From the NCBI RefSeq assembly GCF_900129425.1, contig NZ_LT670817.1, positions 8,336,001 to 8,400,000 of the forward strand: a stretch of 64,000 nucleotides of DNA, given 5' to 3'. The stretch comes from Bradyrhizobium erythrophlei (GTDB lineage: Bacteria; Pseudomonadota; Alphaproteobacteria; Rhizobiales; Xanthobacteraceae). Both the position numbers and the translations under genes were made by a program. The notes under the pieces are model-generated. The model saw only the letters and a program-made list of their open reading frames with translations, was not told where the DNA came from and did no database searches. How positions within the stretch are numbered: position 1 is the first letter of the stretch; each line of letters opens with the position of its first letter. Shown one piece after another: positions 55,101-63,031 of this stretch.

Positions 55101-55291
55101 TGGTCAACATCGCCGCCGCGCGCAACATGACGACAACAGCCGAAGGCGTCGAAACGCTTGAGCAAAAGGAAATGCTTGGCAGGCTGGGCTGCACCCAGAT
55201 GCAGGGCTACCTGTTCAGCGCCGCCAGGCCCGGGGCGGAGGTGCGGCAGCTGTTCGGCGCGCGCGCCGATACCACGGCGGCGGTGGCCTGA
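52172..55291 (+). CDS. Membrane cache/PAS sensor with GGDEF and EAL domains
   Basis: A 1039-residue c-di-GMP enzyme. A membrane helix at about 30-52 and one at about 325-345 flank a periplasmic dCache-like region. PAS domains follow (about 365-475 and 485-600). The GGDEF domain has DALTDLPNRVLF and an intact GGDEF loop (RLGGDEFAVI). The EAL domain has CEALLRWRHPERGMISPAEFIPVAEDTGLI, and LDDFGTGYSSLSYLKRFPFDKIKID, intact, so both synthesis and breakdown are possible. Signal unknown. It is divergent from the SulP gene. Confidence 0.93.
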   Translation: MPRLISSMWDAFGSRRTAAIGSRHLVASFRRGPVLWLILSGALLVAAIIIGTVVMVSEFRERALSNSERELENTVLLLTRHFDQLFEDTDIMANDFISQMQFSKIASPEIFKSRMSTLDAHLMLKSKVSGLSYIGDVMIFDSEGKLINSSGAWPLPALGVADREYFKTLKSNPQSATVVTESVRSVFTDGWTTIFAHGLTAPNGDFLGVMARRIDPVVFENFFASVALGEGAAISMFHRDGTMLARYPHTESMIGQQFKSAPLLHTVLTRGGRQTLRVRSPVDDQDRLGSAAPLSRFPVVVVATMTVSAALADWRAQTRFMVVAAVLSALAIAFILFLIIRQMTRQNQESQRRLETEKHRLDTALNNMTQGLVLYDASARVVLCNQRYIDMYRLSTEVAKPGCHFRDLIRHRRETGSFGGDVDEFCSTVLRNVSQGKVTHSTLKAADGRTVQIVNKPLADGGWVATIEDITERRNLEQERDRNYAFLRQIIDHIPTQITVKDVRDHRYVLVNRVAETQFGVSRDAIVGKTAYDLFPKSSADAIAADDEKALRSAHGLFLDERPWQSHLGRRYITSRRIGIPDQAGETSYIINVVDDVTDRRRADEKIAHLAHYDALTDLPNRVLFREQIERELQRTSRGEQFALLYIDIDEFKGINDSLGHHVGDELLKAVASRIRSCISDNDLIARLGGDEFAVIQTAVANAADVVEFVTRIHEAIRQPYQCLGHQLSTDASIGIALAPQDGTDLDQLIKNADLAMYGAKADGRRTHRFFEPAMDASAKARLALEQDLRQALVDGGFEIHYQPLVDLRSDQVTGCEALLRWRHPERGMISPAEFIPVAEDTGLINELGEWVLRTACAEAATWPSHIRLAVNVSPVQLKCQTLALKIAGALAASGLAASRLELEITEAVLIRDDEAALAILHQLRAVGVRIALDDFGTGYSSLSYLKRFPFDKIKIDRCFISDVAETGGSSAIVQAVVNIAAARNMTTTAEGVETLEQKEMLGRLGCTQMQGYLFSAARPGAEVRQLFGARADTTAAVA

Positions 55292-55294
55292 CTT

Positions 55295-56364
55295 TCACGC
55301 CGCCAGCCGGCCGCGATTGTTCTCGGCGAGGATGGGGCGGATCAGCCGTCCGAAGCGCTCGGCCTCCTCGTCGTGCAGATAGCCGGACAGGCAGAACGAA
55401 TGGCAGCCGGCATCGATGAATTGCTGCAGGGTGTCGGCGCATTGCGAGGGATTGCCGACGACGGCGATTCCGGCGCCGGGTCGCACCCGGGTGATGCCGG
55501 TCCACAGATGCGGCAGCAGGAGATCGCCGTGCTCGCGGGCGAGCTGTTGCACCCGCTGGTTGGCCGCCGAGTTGTTGTAGAGCGTCTTGATCTCCTGCTT
55601 CTGCCGCTCGGTCGCGTTGCGCACCAGGATGTCGGCGGCTTCCCAGGCGTCCTTTTCATTCTCGCGGCAGATCACCTGCAGGCGCATGCCAAAGCCGATG
55701 TCGTTTTCGCGGCCATGCGCCTTCGCCATGCCCCTGATCTCGGCGATGTTCGCCGCGATCCGTTCCGGCAGGTCGCCCCAGAACAGGTGCACGTCGGAGT
55801 GCTTCGCCGATATTTCCCAGGCCTGACGCGAGCCGCCGCCGAGATAGAATTTCGGAAACGGCTGCTGCAGCGGCCGCGGCCGGATATGCGCGTGTGAAAC
55901 TTGCCCTGGAAATTCAGCGGGCCGTGCGTGGTCCACAGCGCCTTGAGGATCGAAACCTCCTCCTCCATCAGCGCGTAGCGTTCTTCCTTGGCATAGCGCA
56001 CGCCCTCGCCTTCGACCTCGCTTTCGTTCTGGCCCGCGATCAGGTTGATGCAGATGCGCCCGCCCGACATCTGGTCGAAGGTCGAGATCATCTTCGCCAG
56101 CAGCACCGGGTTGATGTAGCCGGACCGGGCCGCGATCAGCGGCTTGATCGTCGCCGAACGCGCCGCCATGAACGCGCCTGATATCCAGGCCTCCCAGCAG
56201 GTCGAGCCCACCGGGATCAGCAGATATTCGAAGCTCGCCTTCTCCGCGGCCTGCACGACGCGGTCGCATAGTTCGGGCGATCCCGCCACCTGGGCTTCCA
56301 TTACACCATAGGCCGTGGTGTCGCCATGCGTGGGCAGATACCAGCCGAATTCGAGCGGACGCAT
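55295..56364 (-). pseudogene. Frameshifted LLM flavin-dependent monooxygenase (SfnG-like)
   Basis: Two adjoining frames together encode one LLM enzyme. The first (from ATG 56364) reads RPLEFGWYLPTHGDTTAYG to WTTHGPLNFQGKFH; the second continues HIRPRPLQQPFPKFYLGGGSRQAW to the stop at 55295. The change occurs near 55890-55905 and equals loss of one base (or gain of two). The whole resembles dimethylsulfone/alkanesulfonate monooxygenases. It may be a true pseudogene or an assembly error. Only 3 bases separate its end from the convergent GGDEF-EAL gene. Confidence 0.8.
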
Positions 56365-56457
56365 CGACGATTCTCTCTGAGGCGCAATTTCCTTGAGAGG
56401 TAGTTTACAGCGTGCGCTCCGCGGGACAATCGGGGTGGCGGCAACGCTTATCTCACC

Positions 56458-56682
56458 TCACGTCGGTCCCCGCAGCCGCTCGCGATAAGCCTCCATTCCC
56501 AAGCGAATGTCTTTATCCGAGACCCACTGGCCGCCTTCATCCATTACGCCCGCCTCCAGCATCGCGGCGGCGCATGGCCAATGCAGATCGACCCAGCGCG
56601 GAATATCGGCCTCGGGCATGCCGCCACGGCGGCAAATCCGCTCGGCCATCTCGCGGGCCAATGGTTCGATGTTTGAGGTCAT
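56458..56682 (-). CDS. Small hypothetical protein
   Basis: A 74-residue acidic-basic protein (MTSNIEPLAREMAERICRRGGMPEADIPRWVDLHWPCAAAMLEAGVMDEGG...). No family was recognised. Its ATG overlaps by ATGA the stop codon of a reading frame upstream (56679-56825, ending PREIAAPAAWAPPSTVTS) that is cut by repeat copy C. It may thus be the second gene of an operon whose first gene was truncated. Real but of unknown function. Confidence 0.6.
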   Translation of the reverse strand: MTSNIEPLAREMAERICRRGGMPEADIPRWVDLHWPCAAAMLEAGVMDEGGQWVSDKDIRLGMEAYRERLRGPT

Positions 56683-56825
56683 GAGGTCACCGTCGACGGC
56701 GGGGCCCAGGCCGCCGGAGCCGCAATCTCACGCGGAACATGGCCGAAAGCAGGGCAACCGGCCGCTGTCGGGAAAGCCCCCGCCCGGCCGAAACTCCAGT
56801 CGCGCCGGCGAGCGCACCGGAAACG

Positions 56826-57064
56826 AGAGCAAGATGGCTTTAAGTTGAATCGGTGCCCTTCACCTCTCCCCAGCGGGGAGAGGTCGATTTGCCAACGGGT
56901 CGGCGCGAAGCGCCGCCCGATGATGAACTCCGCAAATCGGGTGAGGGGGTGCTGCACCAACGATAGACCGCAACCCCTCACCCGGCGCTACGCGCCGACC
57001 TCTCCCTATGGGAGAGGTAAAGTTTCCGCTACAGCTCAATCTAACTTCAACTCATCACGCTTTA
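56826..57064. repeat. About 200-base dispersed repeat, copy C (reverse)
   Basis: Reverse-oriented copy of the element at 32559 and 48271: it runs from GAGCAAGATGGCTTTAAG to CTCATCACGCTTTAAAG. It has an extra block around 56897-56934 (GGTCGGCGCGAAGCGCCG). Its outer end supplies the TAA stop codon of the gene at 57062-57586. Confidence 0.8.
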
Positions 57065-57586
57065 AAGCTCGCGATCCTTGATTCCAGCCTTCGCATACAA
57101 CTCGTTGATGTGCTGCTTGACCTCGGGCGGCGTGGTGTCGTCCGCGGGCAGATGCGCCCATCCGGCCTTGCCGCGCGCATATTGACCGATCACTTCATCC
57201 TGATCCGAGGTCGCGCCGCTGATGCCGTAGCAGCCGACCATCTCGTTGCCCTTGAAGACAGGCGCCGCTCCGCCGGAGGCCGCGACGCGACCGTTCGACA
57301 TCACTGCCATGGCGATCATCAGTTGCGGATTGCGTTCCTTGAACCATTGCTGGATGACGAGGCCGTCGGGAAAACGCGGCGACATCGAGCGAAAGGCGGC
57401 GACGGTGTAAGCCTTGGCCCACGCAGTTTCCGGCGTCACAAAACCTGCATCATCCATCCGCTCGAGCGCGATCAGGTGGCCCTCGGGGCCGACGATGGCG
57501 ATCGATACCGGGACCCCCATCTGGTCCGCCTTCTCGATTGCCGCCTTGATGAACTCGCGGCATTCGACCGCGCGCAGTTTTGCCAT
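57062..57586 (-). CDS. HbpS/GlcG-family heme-binding-like protein
   Basis: A 174-residue cytoplasmic protein of the DUF336/GlcG family. It has GVPVSIAIVGPEGHLIALERMDDAGFVTPETAWAKAYTVAAF, GGAAPVFKGNEMVGCYGISGATSDQDE and the trailing helices typical of the family. HbpS members bind heme or sense redox in Streptomyces; in proteobacteria the role is unclear. Its start is 25 bases from the stop of the TctC/Bug gene, so the two are probably one operon with the cupin gene further upstream. Confidence 0.88.
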   Translation of the reverse strand: MAKLRAVECREFIKAAIEKADQMGVPVSIAIVGPEGHLIALERMDDAGFVTPETAWAKAYTVAAFRSMSPRFPDGLVIQQWFKERNPQLMIAMAVMSNGRVAASGGAAPVFKGNEMVGCYGISGATSDQDEVIGQYARGKAGWAHLPADDTTPPEVKQHINELYAKAGIKDREL

Positions 57587-57611
57587 GTCAGATTTCCCGT
57601 ATGCTTCGTCG

Positions 57612-58577
57612 TTACTTGCGAAGGCCCGCGGCCACGACGACGTCATTCCATTTTTTGGTTTCCGACGCAACAAACGCGCCGAACGCCTCCGGTGTCCCGC
57701 CCTTGATGTCGAGCCCCGCGGTGTGCAGCGATTTTACGACGTCGTCGTTCTTCAGCGCCTCGTCGATCGCGCGCGCGAGTTTTTCGGTGATTTCGTGCGA
57801 TGTGCCGGCGGGAGCCATCAGGCCGAACCAGACGCTGGTATCGAATCCGGGCAGACCCGATTCGGCGACGGTCGGAAGATCGGGAGCGGCGGAGGCGCGT
57901 TCGCGCTCCGAGGACGCCAGCGCCGTGAGCTGCCCCGATGCCACATACTGCAGCACCGTCGAAGCCGGAGAAAACATCACCTGGGTGCGACCGGCAATCA
58001 GATCGGTCACCGCCTGCGCGCTGCCGGAATAGGGGACATGCACCATCTTGGTCCCCGCCAGCATGTTGAACAGCTCGCCCGACAGATGCGGCGATGTGCC
58101 GACGCCGGATGAGCCATAAAACACCTTGCCGGGGTTTGCCTTGGCGAAAGCTATCAACTCCCTCACGTCGTGCACGCCGGTGGAAGGATGCACCACCAGG
58201 ATGTTGGGCGACGACGTCGCGTAGACGATGGGGGCGAAATCCCTGGCGAAGTCGAACGCGAGATCCGGCTGCAGCACCGCGTTGATGACATTCGCCACCG
58301 TGCCCATGAACAGCGTGTAGCCGTCCTTCGGGCCGCGAACGACCTGTTCGGCCGCCACCGTGCTTCCGCCGCCGGGCTTGTTCTCGATGAAAAACTGCTG
58401 GCCCATCGTCTGGGACAGTCGCTGCGCCAAAATCCGGGCCGTGAGGTCGGCCGCCGAACCAGGACCGAAGCCGACGACGATCCGCACCGGGCGGGACGGG
58501 TAGTTGTCTTGCGCAAAGGCCGCGGCAGGCAGGACCAGGATCAAAACCAGACCAAAACACAGTCTCAAAGCGCGCAT
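57612..58577 (-). CDS. TctC/Bug-family tripartite tricarboxylate transporter binding protein
   Basis: A periplasmic solute-binding protein of 321 residues. A signal peptide (VLILVLPAAAFAQD) is followed by NYPSRPVRIVVGFGPGSAADLTARILAQ, the Bug signature, and ENKPGGGSTVAAEQV, VHVPYSGSAQAV. Bug proteins bind carboxylates, amino acids or aromatic acids. No TctA or TctB membrane gene is near, so it may work with distant partners. Confidence 0.93.
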   Translation of the reverse strand: MRALRLCFGLVLILVLPAAAFAQDNYPSRPVRIVVGFGPGSAADLTARILAQRLSQTMGQQFFIENKPGGGSTVAAEQVVRGPKDGYTLFMGTVANVINAVLQPDLAFDFARDFAPIVYATSSPNILVVHPSTGVHDVRELIAFAKANPGKVFYGSSGVGTSPHLSGELFNMLAGTKMVHVPYSGSAQAVTDLIAGRTQVMFSPASTVLQYVASGQLTALASSERERASAAPDLPTVAESGLPGFDTSVWFGLMAPAGTSHEITEKLARAIDEALKNDDVVKSLHTAGLDIKGGTPEAFGAFVASETKKWNDVVVAAGLRK

Positions 58578-58650
58578 CAGCTTCCCTTCCCGGACTTTTT
58601 CTCCACAACGCAGAGTTCGCGGCCGACTTCAAGGGCTTGCCGCGCAAAAA

Positions 58651-58685
58651 GGGTTGCAAAGCGTTGCATGCGAGAAAGCGTTGCA
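58651..58685. repeat. GTTGCA repeats upstream of the TctC/Bug gene
   Basis: GTTGCA occurs three times; AAAGCGTTGCA appears exactly twice (58658-58668 and 58675-58685), 17 bases apart. The cluster lies in the 232-base gap between the cupin and the Bug genes, in a position suitable for a regulator, but no regulator binding is known. Confidence 0.4.
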
Positions 58686-58809
58686 GGGCGAGACCCGCAC
58701 GTTGGACCCACCGCCGTTCGGCGCTGGTCAGGCCGGCAAGTCCGCGATCTCCGGCATATCCCGGCGCAGGGCTGTGCCCCGCGGGGATCCCTTCGGTCAG
58801 CCTGGACGG

Positions 58810-59241
58810 CTACCGAGGTTCGGCGTTGCGCGCCATGAAGGTTTCCGGGGATCCGTCGCGCGGATCGACAAATATGATATCGGTGGGTTCTCGTCGCGGC
58901 GTATCGATAGAGAGAAAGACGACGGGCTGCTCGAACAAATCCGGCATCGCATGAACGGTGCCGCGCTCGAAAAACAAGAGCTCCCCCGGTGCGAACTCTG
59001 CCTTTGTCGCGGGGTCTTTCATCCAGAACGTGCCACGGCCGCACACTACATAGAGATATTCGTCGCAGGTGGCGTGATAATGCGGCGGGGTGGGCCGGTA
59101 CACCCGAAACACCCGCGCGCTCGCCTGCTCACGGTCGGTGAGGTATTTGTCGACCAGCAATGTCGTCGCCGTTTCCGGCAGCGATTTGGCGATGGCAGCG
59201 ATGTCAAATCGGCCGGTTGAGTTGTGGATTTCATCAGGCAT
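58810..59241 (-). CDS. Cupin-domain protein
   Basis: A 143-residue single-cupin protein. Motif 1 is HYHATCDEYLYVVCGRG (His, His, Glu metal ligands) and motif 2 is APGELLFFERGTVHAMPD. It is probably a metal-dependent small-molecule enzyme or binding protein in the cytoplasm. It is the first gene of the minus-strand set with the TctC/Bug and HbpS-like genes, which suggests a role in use of one organic acid. Confidence 0.85.
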   Translation of the reverse strand: MPDEIHNSTGRFDIAAIAKSLPETATTLLVDKYLTDREQASARVFRVYRPTPPHYHATCDEYLYVVCGRGTFWMKDPATKAEFAPGELLFFERGTVHAMPDLFEQPVVFLSIDTPRREPTDIIFVDPRDGSPETFMARNAEPR

Positions 59242-59432
59242 CGCGCTTTTCCTTGATCAAGGCGCGGCGCTGCGGTGCAGCAGCACCTTCACGCCGACCT
59301 CACGCAAATTCTCTGCACCGTTCCAGCCTTTTCGCATTATTCGCGTCAATCGGCATGCGGACGAGCGGTGATGCCGGGAAAGCCGCGGGTCGGGCAAGAC
59401 TGGGAAAAAGAGATGTCGGGGGCGGTTACGAA

Positions 59433-59657
59433 ATGCGCAAGCTGGTTTTAGGAATCATGGTCATTGTTGCCGCTGCTTTTTCTCAACTGAGCCTCGCGCA
59501 GCCGGAAGGCGCATTCGTCATCCCGGACCCATCCCTTGCCGCCTGTATCGCCCTGGGAATTCCAGCCTCAGGACCAATCGAGGGCCGAATATCGTTTCGG
59601 CATGGGCTTGCGCGGCCGCGAGGCAGGCTTATGATCAGGGCGGCTAGCACTCGCTGA
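59433..59657 (+). CDS. Possible small secreted protein upstream of groES
   Basis: A 74-residue frame beginning with a good signal peptide (MRKLVLGIMVIVAAAFSQLSLAQ). The rest is short and poorly organised, and its last codons overlap the CIRCE element and groES promoter, so it may be a chance frame or a decayed gene. No ribosome site is clear. Confidence 0.35.
   Translation: MRKLVLGIMVIVAAAFSQLSLAQPEGAFVIPDPSLAACIALGIPASGPIEGRISFRHGLARPRGRLMIRAASTR
59608..59635 (+). promoter_or_regulatory. Candidate groESL promoter
   Basis: TTGCGC (59608-59613) and TATGAT (59630-59635) with 16 bases between form a plausible vegetative promoter; the CIRCE element begins 8 bases downstream, the usual arrangement. 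The minus 35 match is weak. Confidence 0.45.
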
Positions 59658-59670
59658 CCAAGACTGCCAA
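59644..59670 (+). promoter_or_regulatory. CIRCE element (HrcA operator)
   Basis: CTAGCACTC-N9-GACTGCCAA matches the CIRCE consensus TTAGCACTC-N9-GAGTGCTAA at 8 of 9 bases on the left and 7 of 9 on the right, with the correct 9-base spacer. It is 39 bases before the groES ATG. HrcA would repress the operon until heat shock. Confidence 0.85.
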
Positions 59671-59708
59671 ACCAAATCGGCAACACGTCAAATGCTCAGG
59701 AGGGTCCC

Positions 59709-60026
59709 ATGAAATTCCGTCCGCTTCACGACCGCGTTGTGGTCAAGCGCATCGAGGCCGAAGAAAAGTCAGCTGGCGGCATCATCATTCCGGATAGTGC
59801 CAAGGAAAAACCCTCGCAGGGCGAAATCACCGCCGTTGGCCCAGGCGGCCGTGACGAAGCCGGCAAACTGATCCCGATCGATCTCAAGGTCGGCGACCGC
59901 GTGCTGTTCGGCAAATGGTCCGGCACCGAGGTCAAGATCGATGGTCAGGAACTGCTGATCATGAAGGAAAGCGACATCATGGGCGTTCTCACCGATCTGC
60001 CCACCGCGAAGAAGAAGGCCGCGTAA
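59709..60026 (+). CDS. groES: Co-chaperonin GroES
   Basis: The 10-kDa cap of the chaperonin. The 105-residue protein has the GroES fold markers FRPLHDRVVVKRIEAEEKSAGGIIIPDSAKEKP (the mobile loop), GEITAVGPG and DRVLFGKWSGTEVKIDGQELLIMKESDIMGVL. AGGAGGGT precedes the ATG. It is followed by groEL after 31 bases, in one heat-shock operon under CIRCE. Confidence 0.97.
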   Translation: MKFRPLHDRVVVKRIEAEEKSAGGIIIPDSAKEKPSQGEITAVGPGGRDEAGKLIPIDLKVGDRVLFGKWSGTEVKIDGQELLIMKESDIMGVLTDLPTAKKKAA

Positions 60027-60057
60027 GCGCCTACCCTCCATTTCAAGGAACAACATC

Positions 60058-61710
<1,653 letters not shown>

Positions 61711-61738
61711 GTCCAACCGTTCAGAGCTCAACAACAAG

Positions 61739-61767
61739 AAAGGCCCGGCAACAATGCCGGGCCTTTT
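61739..61767 (+). terminator. Rho-independent terminator of groESL
   Basis: AAGGCCCGGCA and TGCCGGGCCTT form a perfect 11-base stem with an ACAA loop, followed by TTTT, 29 bases after the groEL stop. A classical intrinsic terminator. Confidence 0.9.
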
Positions 61768-61904
61768 ACGTTGGGTGCGTTCAACCAGTTAGCTGGAGCG
61801 ACTCGAAGACGAAACGGATCAATTTGGGGCCAGTTCAAAACCGTTCTGGAAGACGACCCAGGAGCCCAGGGGCTACCGCAACTGAACGGTTTGAGTTGCC
61901 ACCG

Positions 61905-61970
61905 CCCGGCACGTTCTGCACCACCGTTTCTTGGCGCGCCCGAGAGGTTCCGAACGTGTGACCTTTACCC
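61905..61970 (-). other. Decayed duplicate block with tRNA-Arg 3' half, copy 1
   Basis: The block starts CCCGGCACG and its right part (61932-61970, minus strand) reads AAAGGTCACACGTTCG, then CTCGGGCGCGCCA. It matches the 3' half of the tRNA-Arg at 62600 with several base changes in the T arm. It lies in the 375-base gene-free space after groEL, which shows nothing else beyond the terminator. It parallels 62457-62524. Confidence 0.7.
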
Positions 61971-62085
61971 CAGGTGGACCTGCCTGCCTGGCATGAGCAT
62001 CGGAAGCCTCTCCCCAGCACACCTCCAGCGACCGACCACTTTAAACTGCCGCGGCTGCATAGGCCCCGTGCGGTAGACCACCGTG

Positions 62086-62295
62086 CTATCGCTTTTTCTT
62101 CTTTCCAAAAATGTCGTTCCAGTTGTCCTTGTAGGCCTTGGATACCGGCTTCTGCCCCTCGCCCATACCTTGCCTTTTTGCTGTAGCGTCCGGTTTGCTT
62201 TCCGTCCCGGTAGAGGATTCCGGCTTGGCTTCGACAATCTTGTTCTCGGCGACCGGTTTTTTAGGCGGAGTGTCTTTAGCCTTATCAACTGACAT
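62086..62295 (-). CDS. Small lysine-rich protein
   Basis: A 69-residue hydrophilic protein: MSVDKAKDTPPKKPVAENKI... to KPVSKAYKDNWNDIFGKKKKR. It is rich in Lys, Pro and Glu and probably disordered; the end AYKDNWNDIFGKKKKR looks conserved in character. AAGGAA lies 6 bases before the ATG at 62295, favouring it over upstream starts. Function unknown. It is enclosed between the two decayed tRNA blocks. Confidence 0.65.
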   Translation of the reverse strand: MSVDKAKDTPPKKPVAENKIVEAKPESSTGTESKPDATAKRQGMGEGQKPVSKAYKDNWNDIFGKKKKR

Positions 62296-62456
62296 TGTTT
62301 TCCTTACAGGCATATTTGCTCTCAAACTGCAGGACGCGTCTGCTAACGAAACAGGCCGGCACCCGTCCGCCCATGTAAACAGATCGAAAATCCAGAACAA
62401 CTCCTGAACGATGCGGGGGAAACTGGCCTCGGCCCGAAGATTTTGCGCGTCACAGT

Positions 62457-62524
62457 CCCGGCACGCTCGGCACCAGCTTTCCCGGCGCACCCAACACGAT
62501 TCGAACGTCTGACCTTGCCTTCGG
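62457..62524 (-). other. Decayed duplicate block with tRNA-Arg 3' half, copy 2
   Basis: Minus-strand 62524-62483 reads CCGAAGGCAAGGTCAGACG, then TTCGAATCGTGTTGGGTGCGCCG, matching 39 of 43 aligned positions of the anticodon-arm-to-3'-end part of the tRNA-Arg 76 bases downstream. It lacks the 5' half, so it is not a functional tRNA. It sits in the otherwise empty 304-base gap before the tRNA. Confidence 0.8.
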
Positions 62525-62599
62525 CGCCTTCCTCTTTACCCCCTCAGCCCCCGCAGGGCCGTTGCCGAGGCCCGGGCAATCGGCTACATGAACCCCCAC

Positions 62600-62676
62600 G
62601 CACCCGTAGCTCAGCTGGATAGAGCGTTGCCCTCCGAAGGCAAAGGTCACACGTTCGAATCGTGTCGGGTGCGCCA
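62600..62676 (+). tRNA. tRNA-Arg (anticodon CCG)
   Basis: A complete 77-base tRNA. The acceptor stem GCACCCG pairs with CGGGTGC, the D arm has AGCTCAGCTGGATAGAGC, the anticodon loop is CTCCGAA with anticodon CCG inside the stem TTGCC/GGCAA, the T arm has ACACG TTCGAAT CGTGT, and the encoded CCA ends at 62676. It reads the codon CGG. Confidence 0.96.
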
Positions 62677-62714
62677 TTCCTGAACAGATTTACGAACCCG
62701 AGGCGTGGGTGATG

Positions 62715-62915
62715 GAGAGGGGCGTCCTTGTTCAGAGATCGATGAGTCCTCGACACATTATAATAGGCGGCGGCATATCCGCGTAGGATCCGGCGCAGGT
62801 GCGCTTCGCCAAACACGATCATGTGGTCGAGGCATTCGCGGCGGATCGAGCCGATGAATCGCTCAACGTAAGCATTTTGCCAGGGCGATCGGAGTGCGAT
62901 CGCTTGCTGAGTGTA
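62715..62915 (-). pseudogene. Transposase/integrase-core remnant
   Basis: The minus strand reads SAYTQQAIALRSPWQNAYVERFIGSIRRECLDHMIVFGE, then HLRRILRGYAAAYYNVSRTHRSLNKDAP, the end of an rve-type DDE domain. PWQNAYVERFIGSIRRECLDH is diagnostic of these insertion sequences. The catalytic N-terminal part is missing, and the frame runs on into the antisense of the tRNA. It is a remnant, not functional; no terminal repeats were seen. Confidence 0.8.
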
Positions 62916-63031
62916 CGCCGAATCGAATTTTCGGTACACACAGCCAGTCTGATCGGATTCTGCTCTAGCTCTTGATCGCGCAAAGCCGCTTCGGCGCCCG
63001 CTCTTCTGTTCGGGCATTGCAAGCGAACGCC

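Noticed and set aside
62544..62714. Coding extension of the transposase remnant through the tRNA region
   Set aside because: The segment DTIRTCDLCLRRATLYPAEL is the usual meaningless translation of an antisense tRNA.
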